From: Methanosarcinales archaeon Met12
Lineage (GTDB): Archaea > Halobacteriota > UBA148 > JAJOKI01
Length of the DNA: 64,000 bases
Assembly (NCBI GenBank): GCA_002813105.2
Contig: CP017966.2
Span: 854,745-918,744 of the forward strand
Direction of reading: 5' to 3'
Part shown: positions 36,381-44,261 of the stretch, one piece after another
How the letters are laid out: each line of letters begins with the position of its first letter
Numbering within the stretch: the stretch's first letter is position 1
Notes under the pieces: model-generated
Told to the model about the DNA's origin: nothing
Database searches by the model: none
Seen by the model: the letters and a program-made list of their open reading frames with translations, nothing else
Made by a program: the position numbers and the translations under genes

Positions 36381-38357
36381 ATGAATGAAAAAACACCTAA
36401 GGACAAACCCCCACAAAGTGGGAGAAAAGGAAGACACTCAAGAAGGGTATTAGGAGCTGTCCTAAGTCTTGAAGAGCACGTTCGTCCGGAATGGTGGCGA
36501 AGCATTTTCAACGCCTTTTACCTGAAAACAGATGCGGATGTGGTAGATGACAAGAATATCACTCTTCGAGAAGTGGACTTGTTCTCGGAGATCCTAAAGC
36601 TTTCGCCAAATGATAAGATCTTAGATTTATGTTGTGGACAGGGACGGCATTCCCTTGAACTGGCAAGGCGAGGGTTTCTCAACAGTGAGGGGTTAGATCG
36701 TTCGCATTACCTGATTCAAAAGGCTAAAGAACAAGCAAAAAAGGAAGGGTTGAACGTTAGATTTAGAGAAGGTGATGCCCGAAAACTCCCATACGCACCA
36801 GATACGTTTGATGTGGTTACAATCTTAGGAAACAGTTTTGGTTATTTTGAAACGATTCAGGATGACATGAGAGTTCTGAAAGAGGTTTTCAAGGTTCTGA
36901 AGCCTTGGGGACGACTTCTTATCGATGTTGCTGATGGGGAATACTTAAGAGAGCGTTTTCAGCCCAGAACCTGGGAATGGATAGACAATAAACATTTTGT
37001 ATGCAGGGAGCGCTCCCTTTCATTGGATAAACAGCGTCTAATCTCACGAGAAGTGGCCACTCATGTGGAGAAAGGAGTTATTGCGGATCAATTTTATGCA
37101 GAGAGACTCTACACCCGTGAGGGCATGGATGAACTCCTGAAAAAAGCAGGATTCAGCAACTTTACTATTCATGGAGAAATATCTCAGAATTCACAGCGAA
37201 ATCAGGATTTGGGGATGATGGAGAGGCGAATTATTACGACAGCTATATGCAGGAAGGAATGGTCGCCAGTCAAGAGGAAAAAAGAGGAAGTAAGGAATGT
37301 TGTCGTAATCTTAGGTGACCCCGCGAAAGCCGATCCCTTGAAGCCATTATGCGTCTTTGATGATGACGACCTTTATACAATCGACCAACTGAAAGGTTCA
37401 TTAAGGGAACTGAGGAGCTACCACTTTACATATCTTGTCAATCACAACACTTTGCTTCATGATATTATGAAATTGAAGAATAAAGTAGATCTTGTTTTTA
37501 ATCTATGCGATGAAGGTTATAACAACAATGCAAGAAATGAACTTCATATACCAGCCTTGCTCGAAATGATTGAGATTCCATATACGGGCTCTAACCCTCA
37601 GTGTCTTGCTTTTTGTTATGACAAATCACTTGTACGTGGAATTGCAAAGGAGATGTGGATCCCCGTCCCCGAAGCATTCTTAATCAAGTCCAAAGACGCT
37701 ACTTTTGAACTTCCCTTTGAATTTCCTGTCATCGTAAAACCCAACTTTGGCGATTCCAGTTTTGGGATAACCCAGAGGAGTGTGGCAAACAATATTGAGG
37801 AGCTTGTTAATGCTATTTCAGAGATCCGGGAGAGACTTGGCTATGATAAAACCATTCTTGTTGAGGAATTTCTAACAGGAAAAGACATAAGCGTAGGAAT
37901 AATAGGAAATCCTCCCGAATCTTACATAGTCTTACCCATCATAGAAGAAGATTACTCAGCACTTCCACCAGAACTTCCCAAAATATGTGGATATGAGGCT
38001 AAGTGGCTTCCAGAATCACCATACTGGAACATTAAATCAGTTCCTGCCGAATTACCAGAGGAGACAAAGAAACTCGTCTTGGAATGCTGTTCGAAGTTGT
38101 TTGAGAGGCTGGAGGTCAGAGATTACTGCCGATTTGACTGGAGGCTTGATGTGGAGAATAATCCCAAACTTCTTGATGTTAACCCGAATCCTGGCTGGTG
38201 CTGGGATGGTCATCTTGCAAAGATGGCAAAGATAGCAGGGATGTCTTATACTGAAATGTTAGAATCTATTTTACGCGTAGCCGAACAGCGATTGGGCATT
38301 CAGACGGATAAAAGCATGGAAGAACATGTTGCCAAGACTTCGCCTAACAGCGGATAA
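36381..38357 (+). CDS. Methyltransferase fused to D-Ala-D-Ala-ligase-like ATP-grasp enzyme
   Basis: 658 residues. Residues 1-300 are a class I SAM methyltransferase: LDLCCGQGRH (81-90), RFREGDARKLPY, DVVTILGNSFGY, LKPWGRLLID. Residues about 310-640 are ATP-grasp of the D-Ala-D-Ala ligase type: LVFNLCDEGYNNNARNELHIPALLEM, PYTGSNPQ, FPVIVKPNFGDSSFGI, YCRFDWRLDVENNPKLLDVNPNPGW. It may methylate and ligate a peptide or amino acid substrate; the substrate is unknown. The 3' end, GCCTAACAGCGG overlapping the last codons, resembles an integron attC boundary. Bacterial origin is likely. Confidence 0.8.
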   Translation: MNEKTPKDKPPQSGRKGRHSRRVLGAVLSLEEHVRPEWWRSIFNAFYLKTDADVVDDKNITLREVDLFSEILKLSPNDKILDLCCGQGRHSLELARRGFLNSEGLDRSHYLIQKAKEQAKKEGLNVRFREGDARKLPYAPDTFDVVTILGNSFGYFETIQDDMRVLKEVFKVLKPWGRLLIDVADGEYLRERFQPRTWEWIDNKHFVCRERSLSLDKQRLISREVATHVEKGVIADQFYAERLYTREGMDELLKKAGFSNFTIHGEISQNSQRNQDLGMMERRIITTAICRKEWSPVKRKKEEVRNVVVILGDPAKADPLKPLCVFDDDDLYTIDQLKGSLRELRSYHFTYLVNHNTLLHDIMKLKNKVDLVFNLCDEGYNNNARNELHIPALLEMIEIPYTGSNPQCLAFCYDKSLVRGIAKEMWIPVPEAFLIKSKDATFELPFEFPVIVKPNFGDSSFGITQRSVANNIEELVNAISEIRERLGYDKTILVEEFLTGKDISVGIIGNPPESYIVLPIIEEDYSALPPELPKICGYEAKWLPESPYWNIKSVPAELPEETKKLVLECCSKLFERLEVRDYCRFDWRLDVENNPKLLDVNPNPGWCWDGHLAKMAKIAGMSYTEMLESILRVAEQRLGIQTDKSMEEHVAKTSPNSG

Positions 38358-38425
38358 AAGGCTACGGTGCTACGCACCTTCGCCCAAATTACCTGACATG
38401 CGTTCACAACACCGACCATAACGTT
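38342..38425 (+). repeat. attC-like palindromic element, copy a
   Basis: Begins with GCCTAAC (fits the RYYYAAC half-site of integron attC sites) inside the last codons of the fusion gene, contains the triloop hairpin GGTGC/TAC/GCACC (38366-38378) and ends near AACGTT. The central GCTACGG and CCTTCGCCC blocks recur in copies b and c. A matching GTTRRRY end was not clear, so this is a resemblance only. Confidence 0.4.
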
Positions 38426-38465
38426 CTTTTAGGAAGGGAACATCACATTTATATGGGAGGAAATT

Positions 38466-38693
38466 ATGATGCGTCAGTTCAAAATTATCGTTGAAAAGCA
38501 CCCTGATGGTTATGTAGCATACCCTTTAGGGCTTAAAGGGGCTATAGTCGGGGAAGGAGATACCTATGAAGAAGCCCTTTCTGACGTGAAATCAGCAATT
38601 CGCTTCCACGTTGAGACTTTTGGAAAAGAGGCTCTCGATGTCGAACCACCTGTCCTTGAAGCTTTCGTTGCTGAGACTGGAGTTAATGTGTAA
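38466..38693 (+). CDS. hicB: HicB antitoxin
   Basis: 75 residues with the HicB pattern QFKIIVEKHPDGYVAYPLGLKGAIVGEGDTYEEALSDVKSAIRFHVETFGKE. A GGGAGG site lies just before the ATG at 38466. Its last base overlaps the HicA start, so the pair is coupled. In this family HicB neutralises HicA and represses the operon. This is the only intact HicBA in the window; two others are broken. Confidence 0.85.
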   Translation: MMRQFKIIVEKHPDGYVAYPLGLKGAIVGEGDTYEEALSDVKSAIRFHVETFGKEALDVEPPVLEAFVAETGVNV

Positions 38694-38887
38694 TGACAAA
38701 GTTTCCTGTGGGTGCACCTAAACGGAAAGTAATCAAAGCGCTGGTGACTTTGGGCTTTCAAGTGGTTCGGGAAAAAGAACACGTTTCTATAAACCATCCG
38801 AAAATAAAAGGTTCTACTCTCAGAACAATTTGCACCCAAGCTGGCATCACAAGGGAGGAGTTTTTGGAGGCCTATAGTAGAGCATAA
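38693..38887 (+). CDS. hicA: HicA-family toxin
   Basis: 64 residues: small double-stranded-RNA-binding fold. APKRKVIKALVTLGFQVVREKEHVSINHP carries the single His used for RNA cleavage (in the REKEHVSI position), and a C-terminal helix follows (TREEFLEAYSRA). Overlaps hicB by one base. The sequence is a divergent member, but size, order and His placement fit. Confidence 0.78.
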   Translation: MTKFPVGAPKRKVIKALVTLGFQVVREKEHVSINHPKIKGSTLRTICTQAGITREEFLEAYSRA

Positions 38888-38911
38888 GAGTCGGCATCAT
38901 CAGATACCACA

Positions 38912-38981
38912 GCATATACGCTATGGGCTTACGCCCCTGCTCTTCGGGATGTTGTTCCCTTCGTCGCAACGTCGTATATAC
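38912..38981 (+). repeat. attC-like palindromic element, copy b
   Basis: Lies 25 bases after hicA. Bounded by CATATACG at the left and CGTATATA at the right, with internal GGGCTTACGCCC and GGGATGTTGTTCCC stems. The same element in inverted orientation is at 46608-46690, matching at most positions. Both copies stand 3' of a toxin-antitoxin module in the same relative orientation. Confidence 0.6.
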
Positions 38982-39123
38982 CAAAACCGTTATACAAAAC
39001 CCTCACAAAGTATTAGTAACTGGACTCATTAAGAAATAGTATGGCGAACTTTGGGAAGATTTTAACCTTTACTCGTTCAGATGGAGGTTTTCTACAAAGC
39101 CATAAAAAACATTAATAGACCTA

Positions 39124-40356
39124 TTACAGCAATTGCCTCTCACTGGATTCCATAATTCGTTTCATTTCATCCTGCAAATGCTGCGGCAGCCCTTTGATAT
39201 CCACGTCCAAAAAACCCCTGATAATCACAGCAGCAGACTCCTCCTCGTTTAATCCTCTTGCCATCAAATAGTGTATCTCTTCTTCTGCAATTTTTCCGAC
39301 CGCAGCCTCGTGTGACAAATCGACGCCTTCTCTTAGTCCTTCCAGTTCTGGTATTGCATGAATCTTGCCCCCCTCTGACAAAATAAGTCCGCGGCATTCT
39401 AGATGTGCTTTTACTTCAGGAACTTCTCCAATCAAATGTCCCCTTGCCATTATATTGCCGCCCTTTGATATTGCCCTGGCGATAAGTTCAGCCTTACTGC
39501 CTTTTGCCTTTAAGAAAACTCTGGAGCCAACATCCATATTTGAACCTTCAGAGGCATACAAAATGGTGTTGTACCTTACGGTGGCGTTCTTGCCAGCGCA
39601 GTATGCGGTTGGATACATCTGCAGGTCTCTCACAGGTTTCATGCAAATGTAATTGCTCAAAAACACGCCGTTCTCTTCTATAATCGTCCCAGTCCTTGGT
39701 CTGACTACGACATCCTTTGCCCAGTTATGAATCATCGTGAACGATATATGTGCGTTTTTCTTCACATAAAATTCAGAAATGCCGATATGCAATCCATTTT
39801 TCACGTTATGGGCGGTCGTGCAGCCGGTAATTATGTGAAGTTCGGAGCCCTCCTCAGCGATTATGATATTGTGCACATTCTGTGCCAGGCCATCTTTGTC
39901 AATAAACAGGCAGGCTTGCACTGGAAATTGCACCTTAACGCCTGGTAGCGCTCGGATAAAATATCCATGATTCGATTTTAGCTCTGCCTGCGCGGTGTAT
40001 TTGTCCATATCGACTGCTACATTTTTCCACCAGTAATCCTTCAGCCAGTCATATTTTTTCAGTGCCTCCGTGACGCTCATGACTTCTATGCCATTTTGAT
40101 TGGCAGACGACTGTATCACAGAATGGTCGATTTGAAAAAACGAGCCCGACCTATACGACTCATTGGCATCGACGCCGGCGCCGATAGCTTTCTCTCGTAC
40201 GTCAACGGACAATTCCTTCAATTTCTTAATTCTGCCGTGTTCCTCCGCCTGAGCAGAATATTTATCCAAGCTTATGTCAGGACCAAGTGCAGCGGGCTTG
40301 TCTCTCGCTTTATGCGCCCTTTTCCGAGTATTGTTTATCTCAGGCATCTTGCACAC
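39124..40356 (-). CDS. sufB: Fe-S cluster assembly protein SufB/SufD family
   Basis: 410 residues, right-handed beta-helix scaffold: VQACLFIDKDGLAQNVHNIII, LSNYICMKPVRDLQMYPTAYCAGKNATVRYN, SRVFLKAKGSKAELIARAISKGG, and a C-terminal region HLECRGLILSEGGKIHAIPELEG ending in DLSHEAAVGKIAEEEIHYLMARGLNEEESAA, the SufB/D signature. With SufC it forms the minimal archaeal SUF (SmsCB) system. The start overlaps the end of sufC, which is upstream. Confidence 0.92.
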   Translation of the reverse strand: MCKMPEINNTRKRAHKARDKPAALGPDISLDKYSAQAEEHGRIKKLKELSVDVREKAIGAGVDANESYRSGSFFQIDHSVIQSSANQNGIEVMSVTEALKKYDWLKDYWWKNVAVDMDKYTAQAELKSNHGYFIRALPGVKVQFPVQACLFIDKDGLAQNVHNIIIAEEGSELHIITGCTTAHNVKNGLHIGISEFYVKKNAHISFTMIHNWAKDVVVRPRTGTIIEENGVFLSNYICMKPVRDLQMYPTAYCAGKNATVRYNTILYASEGSNMDVGSRVFLKAKGSKAELIARAISKGGNIMARGHLIGEVPEVKAHLECRGLILSEGGKIHAIPELEGLREGVDLSHEAAVGKIAEEEIHYLMARGLNEEESAAVIIRGFLDVDIKGLPQHLQDEMKRIMESSERQLL

Positions 40357-41063
40357 TCCTCATAACCCCTTTCTTTAATCATTTTTAAAAGTCCATCCGG
40401 CTTTCCAGAGCAGCGTATCGTGCCATCGATCATGACGTGTCCATGGTCGGCGTTCACGTAATCCAATATATGGCCGGTATGGGTTATAATCAGTCCTGAT
40501 GTATCTCTTATGGTGCAATTTTTAGTTCTCTCCAGCACATCATTTATGACCTCGCCTACAAGGGCGATATTCACCAAATCCACTCCTGAATCCGGCTCGT
40601 CGAGCATGATAAAATCAGGCTGTAGCGCTGCTAATTGAAGCAGTTCAGACCGTTTTGTCTCTCCGCCAGAAAAACCAAGATTGATATCTCTGTCCAAGAA
40701 CGCAGACAGATTAAGCCTCTTGGCCAGTTCCTCTGCGTTAGAATTGCCTGATTGTGCACAGATGTTGACCATATCCCTTAATTTGACGCCCCTGATAACA
40801 GGCGGGTTCTGAAAGGCAATGCCGATGCCAAGTTTAGCTCGCTCGTCCATTGGCAGGCTTGTAATGTCCTTGCCCTTGAAAAGTATTTTACCAGATACCA
40901 CCTTATATTTTGGATTGCCCATGATGGTTAGCAATAAAGACGTCTTTCCCGAGCCATTTGGTCCAAATAAAGCGTGCAATTCTCCTTTGCCTATGTTCAG
41001 ATTCACGTTGTCCAATATCTGTTTGCCGTCGACTGCGACCGTCAAGTTGTCAATTTTAAGCAT
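40335..41063 (-). CDS. sufC: Fe-S assembly ATPase SufC
   Basis: 242 residues, ABC ATPase: Walker A FGPNGSGKTS, signature NLGFSGGETKRSELLQL, Walker B FIMLDEPDSGVD, and IITHTGHILDYV. The D-loop wording DSGVD is the SufC type. Drives cluster assembly on the SufB scaffold in the cytosol. Gene order sufC-sufB leftward, with 22 bases of overlap; no SufD or SufS is adjacent. Divergent from nreA. Confidence 0.94.
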   Translation of the reverse strand: MLKIDNLTVAVDGKQILDNVNLNIGKGELHALFGPNGSGKTSLLLTIMGNPKYKVVSGKILFKGKDITSLPMDERAKLGIGIAFQNPPVIRGVKLRDMVNICAQSGNSNAEELAKRLNLSAFLDRDINLGFSGGETKRSELLQLAALQPDFIMLDEPDSGVDLVNIALVGEVINDVLERTKNCTIRDTSGLIITHTGHILDYVNADHGHVMIDGTIRCSGKPDGLLKMIKERGYEECARCLR

Positions 41064-41129
41064 GCGACACTACCTATGGTCAACGTTGTTAACCAAACTT
41101 AAATGTTATCTCATATATACATCATCAAT

Positions 41130-42371
41130 ATGAATTCATCCCTGTGCATCGTGTGCAAAGGAAAGGGTGCGTGTGGACGGCAGAAATGTCCAATACTCTC
41201 AAAATTCCAGGCGTTCGAGAAACTTCCACCCATTGGTGATATCATCTTTGGTGCATCCCCGCCATCTGTTTTTGTCGGGCGGATGGGTTATCCAAATATC
41301 CAAGCAGGTCCGCAGGTCCCACCGCTAATAAGCGGCAGTGATGCGCAGATCTACGACAGTCCACAGGAGTGGCTCGACAGGCAGGTCGAGGACGTCATCG
41401 GATTGCGCTCGAATCTGGTCCGATGTAATATCAAGCTGAACGTCAAAGATGCCAGCACACTGGACAACAAATTTCTGGTCAAGACACATGAGCTCGCAAT
41501 GGCAGATATGCCGGTAGATACTGAGGTGTGGTTCGTAAAGCCTCCTAAAAAGGAGTTGCGCTTTGATGACGTGCTCGCACCGATGGGCCCATCCGGTCAG
41601 ATTAAATCACTGGACATAACCGAAAATCCATCGGTTCCGCAGAGTATTGACCGTCTGACGTCTGATACAGATGTTTTGGCCGGGGATGCGGTTGTGGAGT
41701 TGTATGGAAGCGGCATTTCGGTTTATCACATTTACAGGCTGCTCTCGATCGGATTGCTGGGGAAGCAGAATGCCCGACGACTCGTTCCGACAAGGTGGGC
41801 TATTACGGCAACGGACGACGTCCTTGGCAGGGAACTTGTTGCAGGACTAAAGGATATGCCGATATTTGACAGCATCAAGGTGTTCAGTTCTCAGAAATTG
41901 GGCAACCGTTTTGAGATACTCTTGCTCCCGCGCATATTCTCGTTTGAGTTGATAGAAATCTGGCTGCCGAAGTCGGTCTGGGCCGGGAATTCCGTATGGG
42001 TCGGCGCAGATCGGGAGGGATATGATGGCAAAACCACATATTCAAATCTTGGTGGAGGATATTATTCCGCTCGCCTTGGCGTACTTGAATATCTCGAGAA
42101 AACCAGGAAACAGGCATCGGTGTTCATGGTACGGGAAATCCTTCCAGACTATTGGGCGCCCCTGGGCAGTTGGGTGATTCAAGAGACCGTGAAGGATGCG
42201 ATGGCGCGGCGGCCAAAAGAGTTTGAAACTGCAGACGAGGCGATAATTGATATAGCAACCCGAATAAGAACACCTCTGTACAGGTGGAAACACGAAGCGA
42301 AATTTCTGGATGACTTCAAATTCCAGAAAAGATTGATGGATTATATGTCCGATACGATACAGGGGCATTAA
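41130..42371 (+). CDS. nreA: Archaeal DNA repair protein NreA
   Basis: About 413 residues. N-terminal zinc-binding CIVCKGKGACGRQKC is the Nre signature; the body includes GASPPSVFVGRMGYPNIQAGP and GVLEYLEKTRKQASVFMVREI. Nre proteins bind PCNA in archaea and help tolerate DNA damage; the C-terminal QKRLMDYM resembles a PIP box. I start at the ATG at 41130, since a TATA-like stretch lies about 20 bases upstream, rather than an in-frame ATG at 41103 within it. Confidence 0.9.
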   Translation: MNSSLCIVCKGKGACGRQKCPILSKFQAFEKLPPIGDIIFGASPPSVFVGRMGYPNIQAGPQVPPLISGSDAQIYDSPQEWLDRQVEDVIGLRSNLVRCNIKLNVKDASTLDNKFLVKTHELAMADMPVDTEVWFVKPPKKELRFDDVLAPMGPSGQIKSLDITENPSVPQSIDRLTSDTDVLAGDAVVELYGSGISVYHIYRLLSIGLLGKQNARRLVPTRWAITATDDVLGRELVAGLKDMPIFDSIKVFSSQKLGNRFEILLLPRIFSFELIEIWLPKSVWAGNSVWVGADREGYDGKTTYSNLGGGYYSARLGVLEYLEKTRKQASVFMVREILPDYWAPLGSWVIQETVKDAMARRPKEFETADEAIIDIATRIRTPLYRWKHEAKFLDDFKFQKRLMDYMSDTIQGH

Positions 42372-42470
42372 GCGAGCACACATCTCGAAATATTCAGGAG
42401 CCAGTATCCATTTTTCATTACTTTGCCGCTATCAATTATCTTCACACGCCTCCTGAACAGTGGGCCATTA

Positions 42471-42541
42471 TGCGTCGGCCGGGATTCGAACCCGGGTTTA
42501 TGGCTTGGCAAGCCATAGTGATACCACTACACTACCGGCGC
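42471..42541 (-). tRNA. tRNA-Gly (GCC)
   Basis: 71-nt cloverleaf; anticodon loop TTGCCAA gives GCC; T arm CCGGG/TTCGAAT/CCCGG. Acceptor stem GCGCCGG/CCGACGC has one C/A mismatch at the fourth pair. No intron, CCA not encoded. Confidence 0.93.
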
Positions 42542-42618
42542 ACCCGCGTCATACACTCGCCCTTCTGACCCAGTATAATATGATTAAGGCATCACTACAG
42601 GTCAGTCGAAGTTCTGCA

Positions 42619-42692
42619 TGCCCTGACCCGGATTTGAACCGGGGACAATGCGGTCTTCAGCCGCACGCTCTCCCAGGCTGAGCTACCAGGGC
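42619..42692 (-). tRNA. tRNA-Phe (GAA)
   Basis: 74-nt cloverleaf; acceptor GCCCTGG/TCAGGGC, D arm with GCTC...GAGC, anticodon loop CTGAAGA giving GAA, T loop TTCAAAT. No intron, CCA not encoded. Confidence 0.95.
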
Positions 42693-42731
42693 AGAGGACC
42701 ACGTCCTTTCGAAACTGGTCAGCCACACAAA

Positions 42732-42805
42732 TGGGCCCGACCGGATTCGAACCGGTGATCTCCGCCATGTCAAGGCGACGTCATAACCAACTAGACCACG
42801 GGCCC
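42732..42805 (-). tRNA. tRNA-Val (GAC)
   Basis: 74-nt cloverleaf; acceptor GGGCCCG/CGGGCCC, anticodon loop TTGACAT giving GAC, T arm ACCGG/TTCGAAT/CCGGT. No intron, CCA not encoded. Confidence 0.95.
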
Positions 42806-42866
42806 AATTTATGACGCACGATTAGGTTGGCATTCAATTGGTCATAAACCTTTTGGGGATGTGCGG

Positions 42867-43238
42867 TCACAGAACGGTTATATCTCCTCCGCTTTGAATT
42901 CTTATCTGTCTTTCGCCTCTAAATTCGTCTAATATGCCGTATGCGCGGATTCGGTCTCCCTCGCGCACCTTTTCGTCAATTTCAGCTGCACCCGACTCGC
43001 GATGGGCGAATATATTTATAGTACCAACATCCATTTTGATGCTCAAAATGAGGTGTCCTCCTGTTCTGGTCATCCGCTTGTCCATCACCAGCCCCTCTGC
43101 ATATACCTTGTCATCGAGTTTGGACTCGTCCGAAAGGCGCTCCACATCGATTGGTATGGTAATGACAAAGTAAATTACGGCAAGCGATAAAAGTGCCACT
43201 ATAAGTAACACCGCACCTACTTTTTCCTCTTTTTGCAT
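42867..43238 (-). CDS. Membrane-anchored OB-fold protein
   Basis: About 123 residues from the ATG at 43238; a longer frame would run into the tRNA-Ala gene and is unlikely. One N-terminal transmembrane helix (VGAVLLIVALLSLAVIYFVI), then a beta-barrel with OB pattern (KVYAEGLVMDKRMTRTGGHLILSIKM, VREGDRIRAYGILDEFRGERQIRI). Similar short proteins are common in methanogens and bind single-stranded nucleic acid or serve envelope roles; function unproven. It lies among tRNA genes. Confidence 0.68.
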   Translation of the reverse strand: MQKEEKVGAVLLIVALLSLAVIYFVITIPIDVERLSDESKLDDKVYAEGLVMDKRMTRTGGHLILSIKMDVGTINIFAHRESGAAEIDEKVREGDRIRAYGILDEFRGERQIRIQSGGDITVL

Positions 43239-43246
43239 GGTACCCA

Positions 43247-43352
43247 TGGACCGGTCGGGATTTGAACCCGAGGCCTCTACCAATAAGGATGTCACTCTCT
43301 TTCAGACCATGACATTTGCCAAGGTAGCGATCTACCCCTGATCTACCGGCCC
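43247..43352 (-). tRNA. tRNA-Ala (GGC) with a 34-nt intron
   Basis: Acceptor GGGCCGG/CCGGTCC includes the G3-U70 pair that marks alanine tRNAs. Anticodon stem CTACC/GGTAG; loop TTGGCA plus T after removing a 34-nt intron at the usual 37/38 position, giving GGC. The intron ends pair (ATGTCA/TGACAT), consistent with a bulge-helix-bulge cut by the archaeal splicing endonuclease. T arm TCGGG/TTCAAAT/CCCGA. Confidence 0.92.
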
Positions 43353-43369
43353 TTTAAATGCTCACCTGT

Positions 43370-43443
43370 GCTATCGAACAAAGTGAGATGCACACTTTTA
43401 ATCAACATTTTTGTAAAATGTTGGCTATCGAACAAAGTGAGAT
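43370..43443. repeat. Two 20-bp direct repeats around a hairpin
   Basis: GCTATCGAACAAAGTGAGAT occurs at 43370-43389 and 43424-43443. Between them is a hairpin (CAACATTTT / AAAATGTTG, about 43403-43423). The block lies between the tRNA-Ala and tRNA-Ile genes, in a 183-base gap without a protein gene. Function unknown; possibly a duplicated promoter region. Confidence 0.7.
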
Positions 43444-43535
43444 ACATGCAATTAAATTTATCGGTCATGAGCCTATTACTAAAAGGAAAAATTTAAAGTA
43501 TGTGCCGTCCTATTTGGTTGAAAAAGACATCTATT

Positions 43536-43807
43536 GGGCCCGTAGCTTAGTCTGGTTGGAGCGCACGGCTGATAACCAAACTTTTTAAAAAAAGTTGGCT
43601 CCTGCTTTGCAGAAACAACTTCCTTCTGCGCAAGCAGAAGATAAGTTTGAACAAAAACGTCCTACATTCGCCCTTCAGGCTCAGTAGGACTAAACACAGA
43701 AAGATATGACCTGCCGAGTATAACGAGGCAGGTCGTTGAAACGATCAACCCTTTTGAGGGTTGTGGTAGACACCGTGAGGTCAAGGATTCAAATTCCTTC
43801 GGGCCCA
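43536..43807 (+). tRNA. tRNA-Ile (GAU) with a long intron of about 197 nt
   Basis: 5' half: acceptor GGGCCCG, D arm, anticodon stem CACGG and loop CTGATA giving GAT. 3' half: CCGTG, variable loop AGGTC, T arm AAGGA/TTCAAAT/TCCTT, acceptor CGGGCCC and discriminator A. The halves are separated by an intron at 43575-43771, position 37/38. The intron holds several stems: CTTCTGC/GCAGAAG, GTCCTAC/GTAGGAC, GACCTGCC/GGCAGGTC and CAACCC/GGGTTG. Archaeal tRNA introns are usually 15-100 nt, so this is large. Confidence 0.9.
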
Positions 43808-43854
43808 TTATGTATCATTCGATATAAAAAAATAAAAAAAGAGATGTTGAAAAG

Positions 43855-44163
43855 CTATCGTAGAAGCCCAAATGGATTTCTCGATAATTGGTTGTACTTC
43901 AAATGTCGAACACCGATTTTTTTGACATTGGGTTTCCAAACCATGGAGGGCAACCAGCTCGGGGCACCGCTTGGAGCTCTGACTTTTTCCCTGAATCCCT
44001 TAAATACGTGAAGTCTTTTCGTGCCCTTCTCCCTGAGCATTATGTTTGTCTTTCCCCTGCTTGCGCACTTCAGGGCAGCATCTCGTGGTTGATATCCACT
44101 GAATGTTCCAACTTCTCTTCCATTTTCTATCAAACCAAAATTCTTTGTAGGTCTATTTACCAT
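43855..44163 (-). CDS. MC1-family chromosomal protein
   Basis: 102 residues. MC1 signature throughout: KNFGLIENGREVGTFSGYQPRDAALKCASRG, TNIMLREKGTKRLHVFKGFREKVRAP, SWLPSMVWKPNVKKIGVRHL. MC1 is a monomeric DNA-bending protein that compacts DNA in Methanosarcinales, haloarchaea and relatives. The C-terminal tail (KYNQLSRNPFGLLR) is longer than typical by about 10 residues. Strongest single lineage hint in the window. Confidence 0.93.
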   Translation of the reverse strand: MVNRPTKNFGLIENGREVGTFSGYQPRDAALKCASRGKTNIMLREKGTKRLHVFKGFREKVRAPSGAPSWLPSMVWKPNVKKIGVRHLKYNQLSRNPFGLLR

Positions 44164-44261
44164 TTTATACCTCCTGATATTTTGTGAGTAAATATGTTTA
44201 CAAGCTTATCCTATTTCAGCATTGCGGTTTTTTCTTGTAATTTCTACGGAAATTCAACATG

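Noticed and set aside
42867-43295. Longer start for the OB-fold membrane protein
   Set aside because: The extra 19 codons lie inside the tRNA-Ala gene; the ATG at 43238 just clears it.
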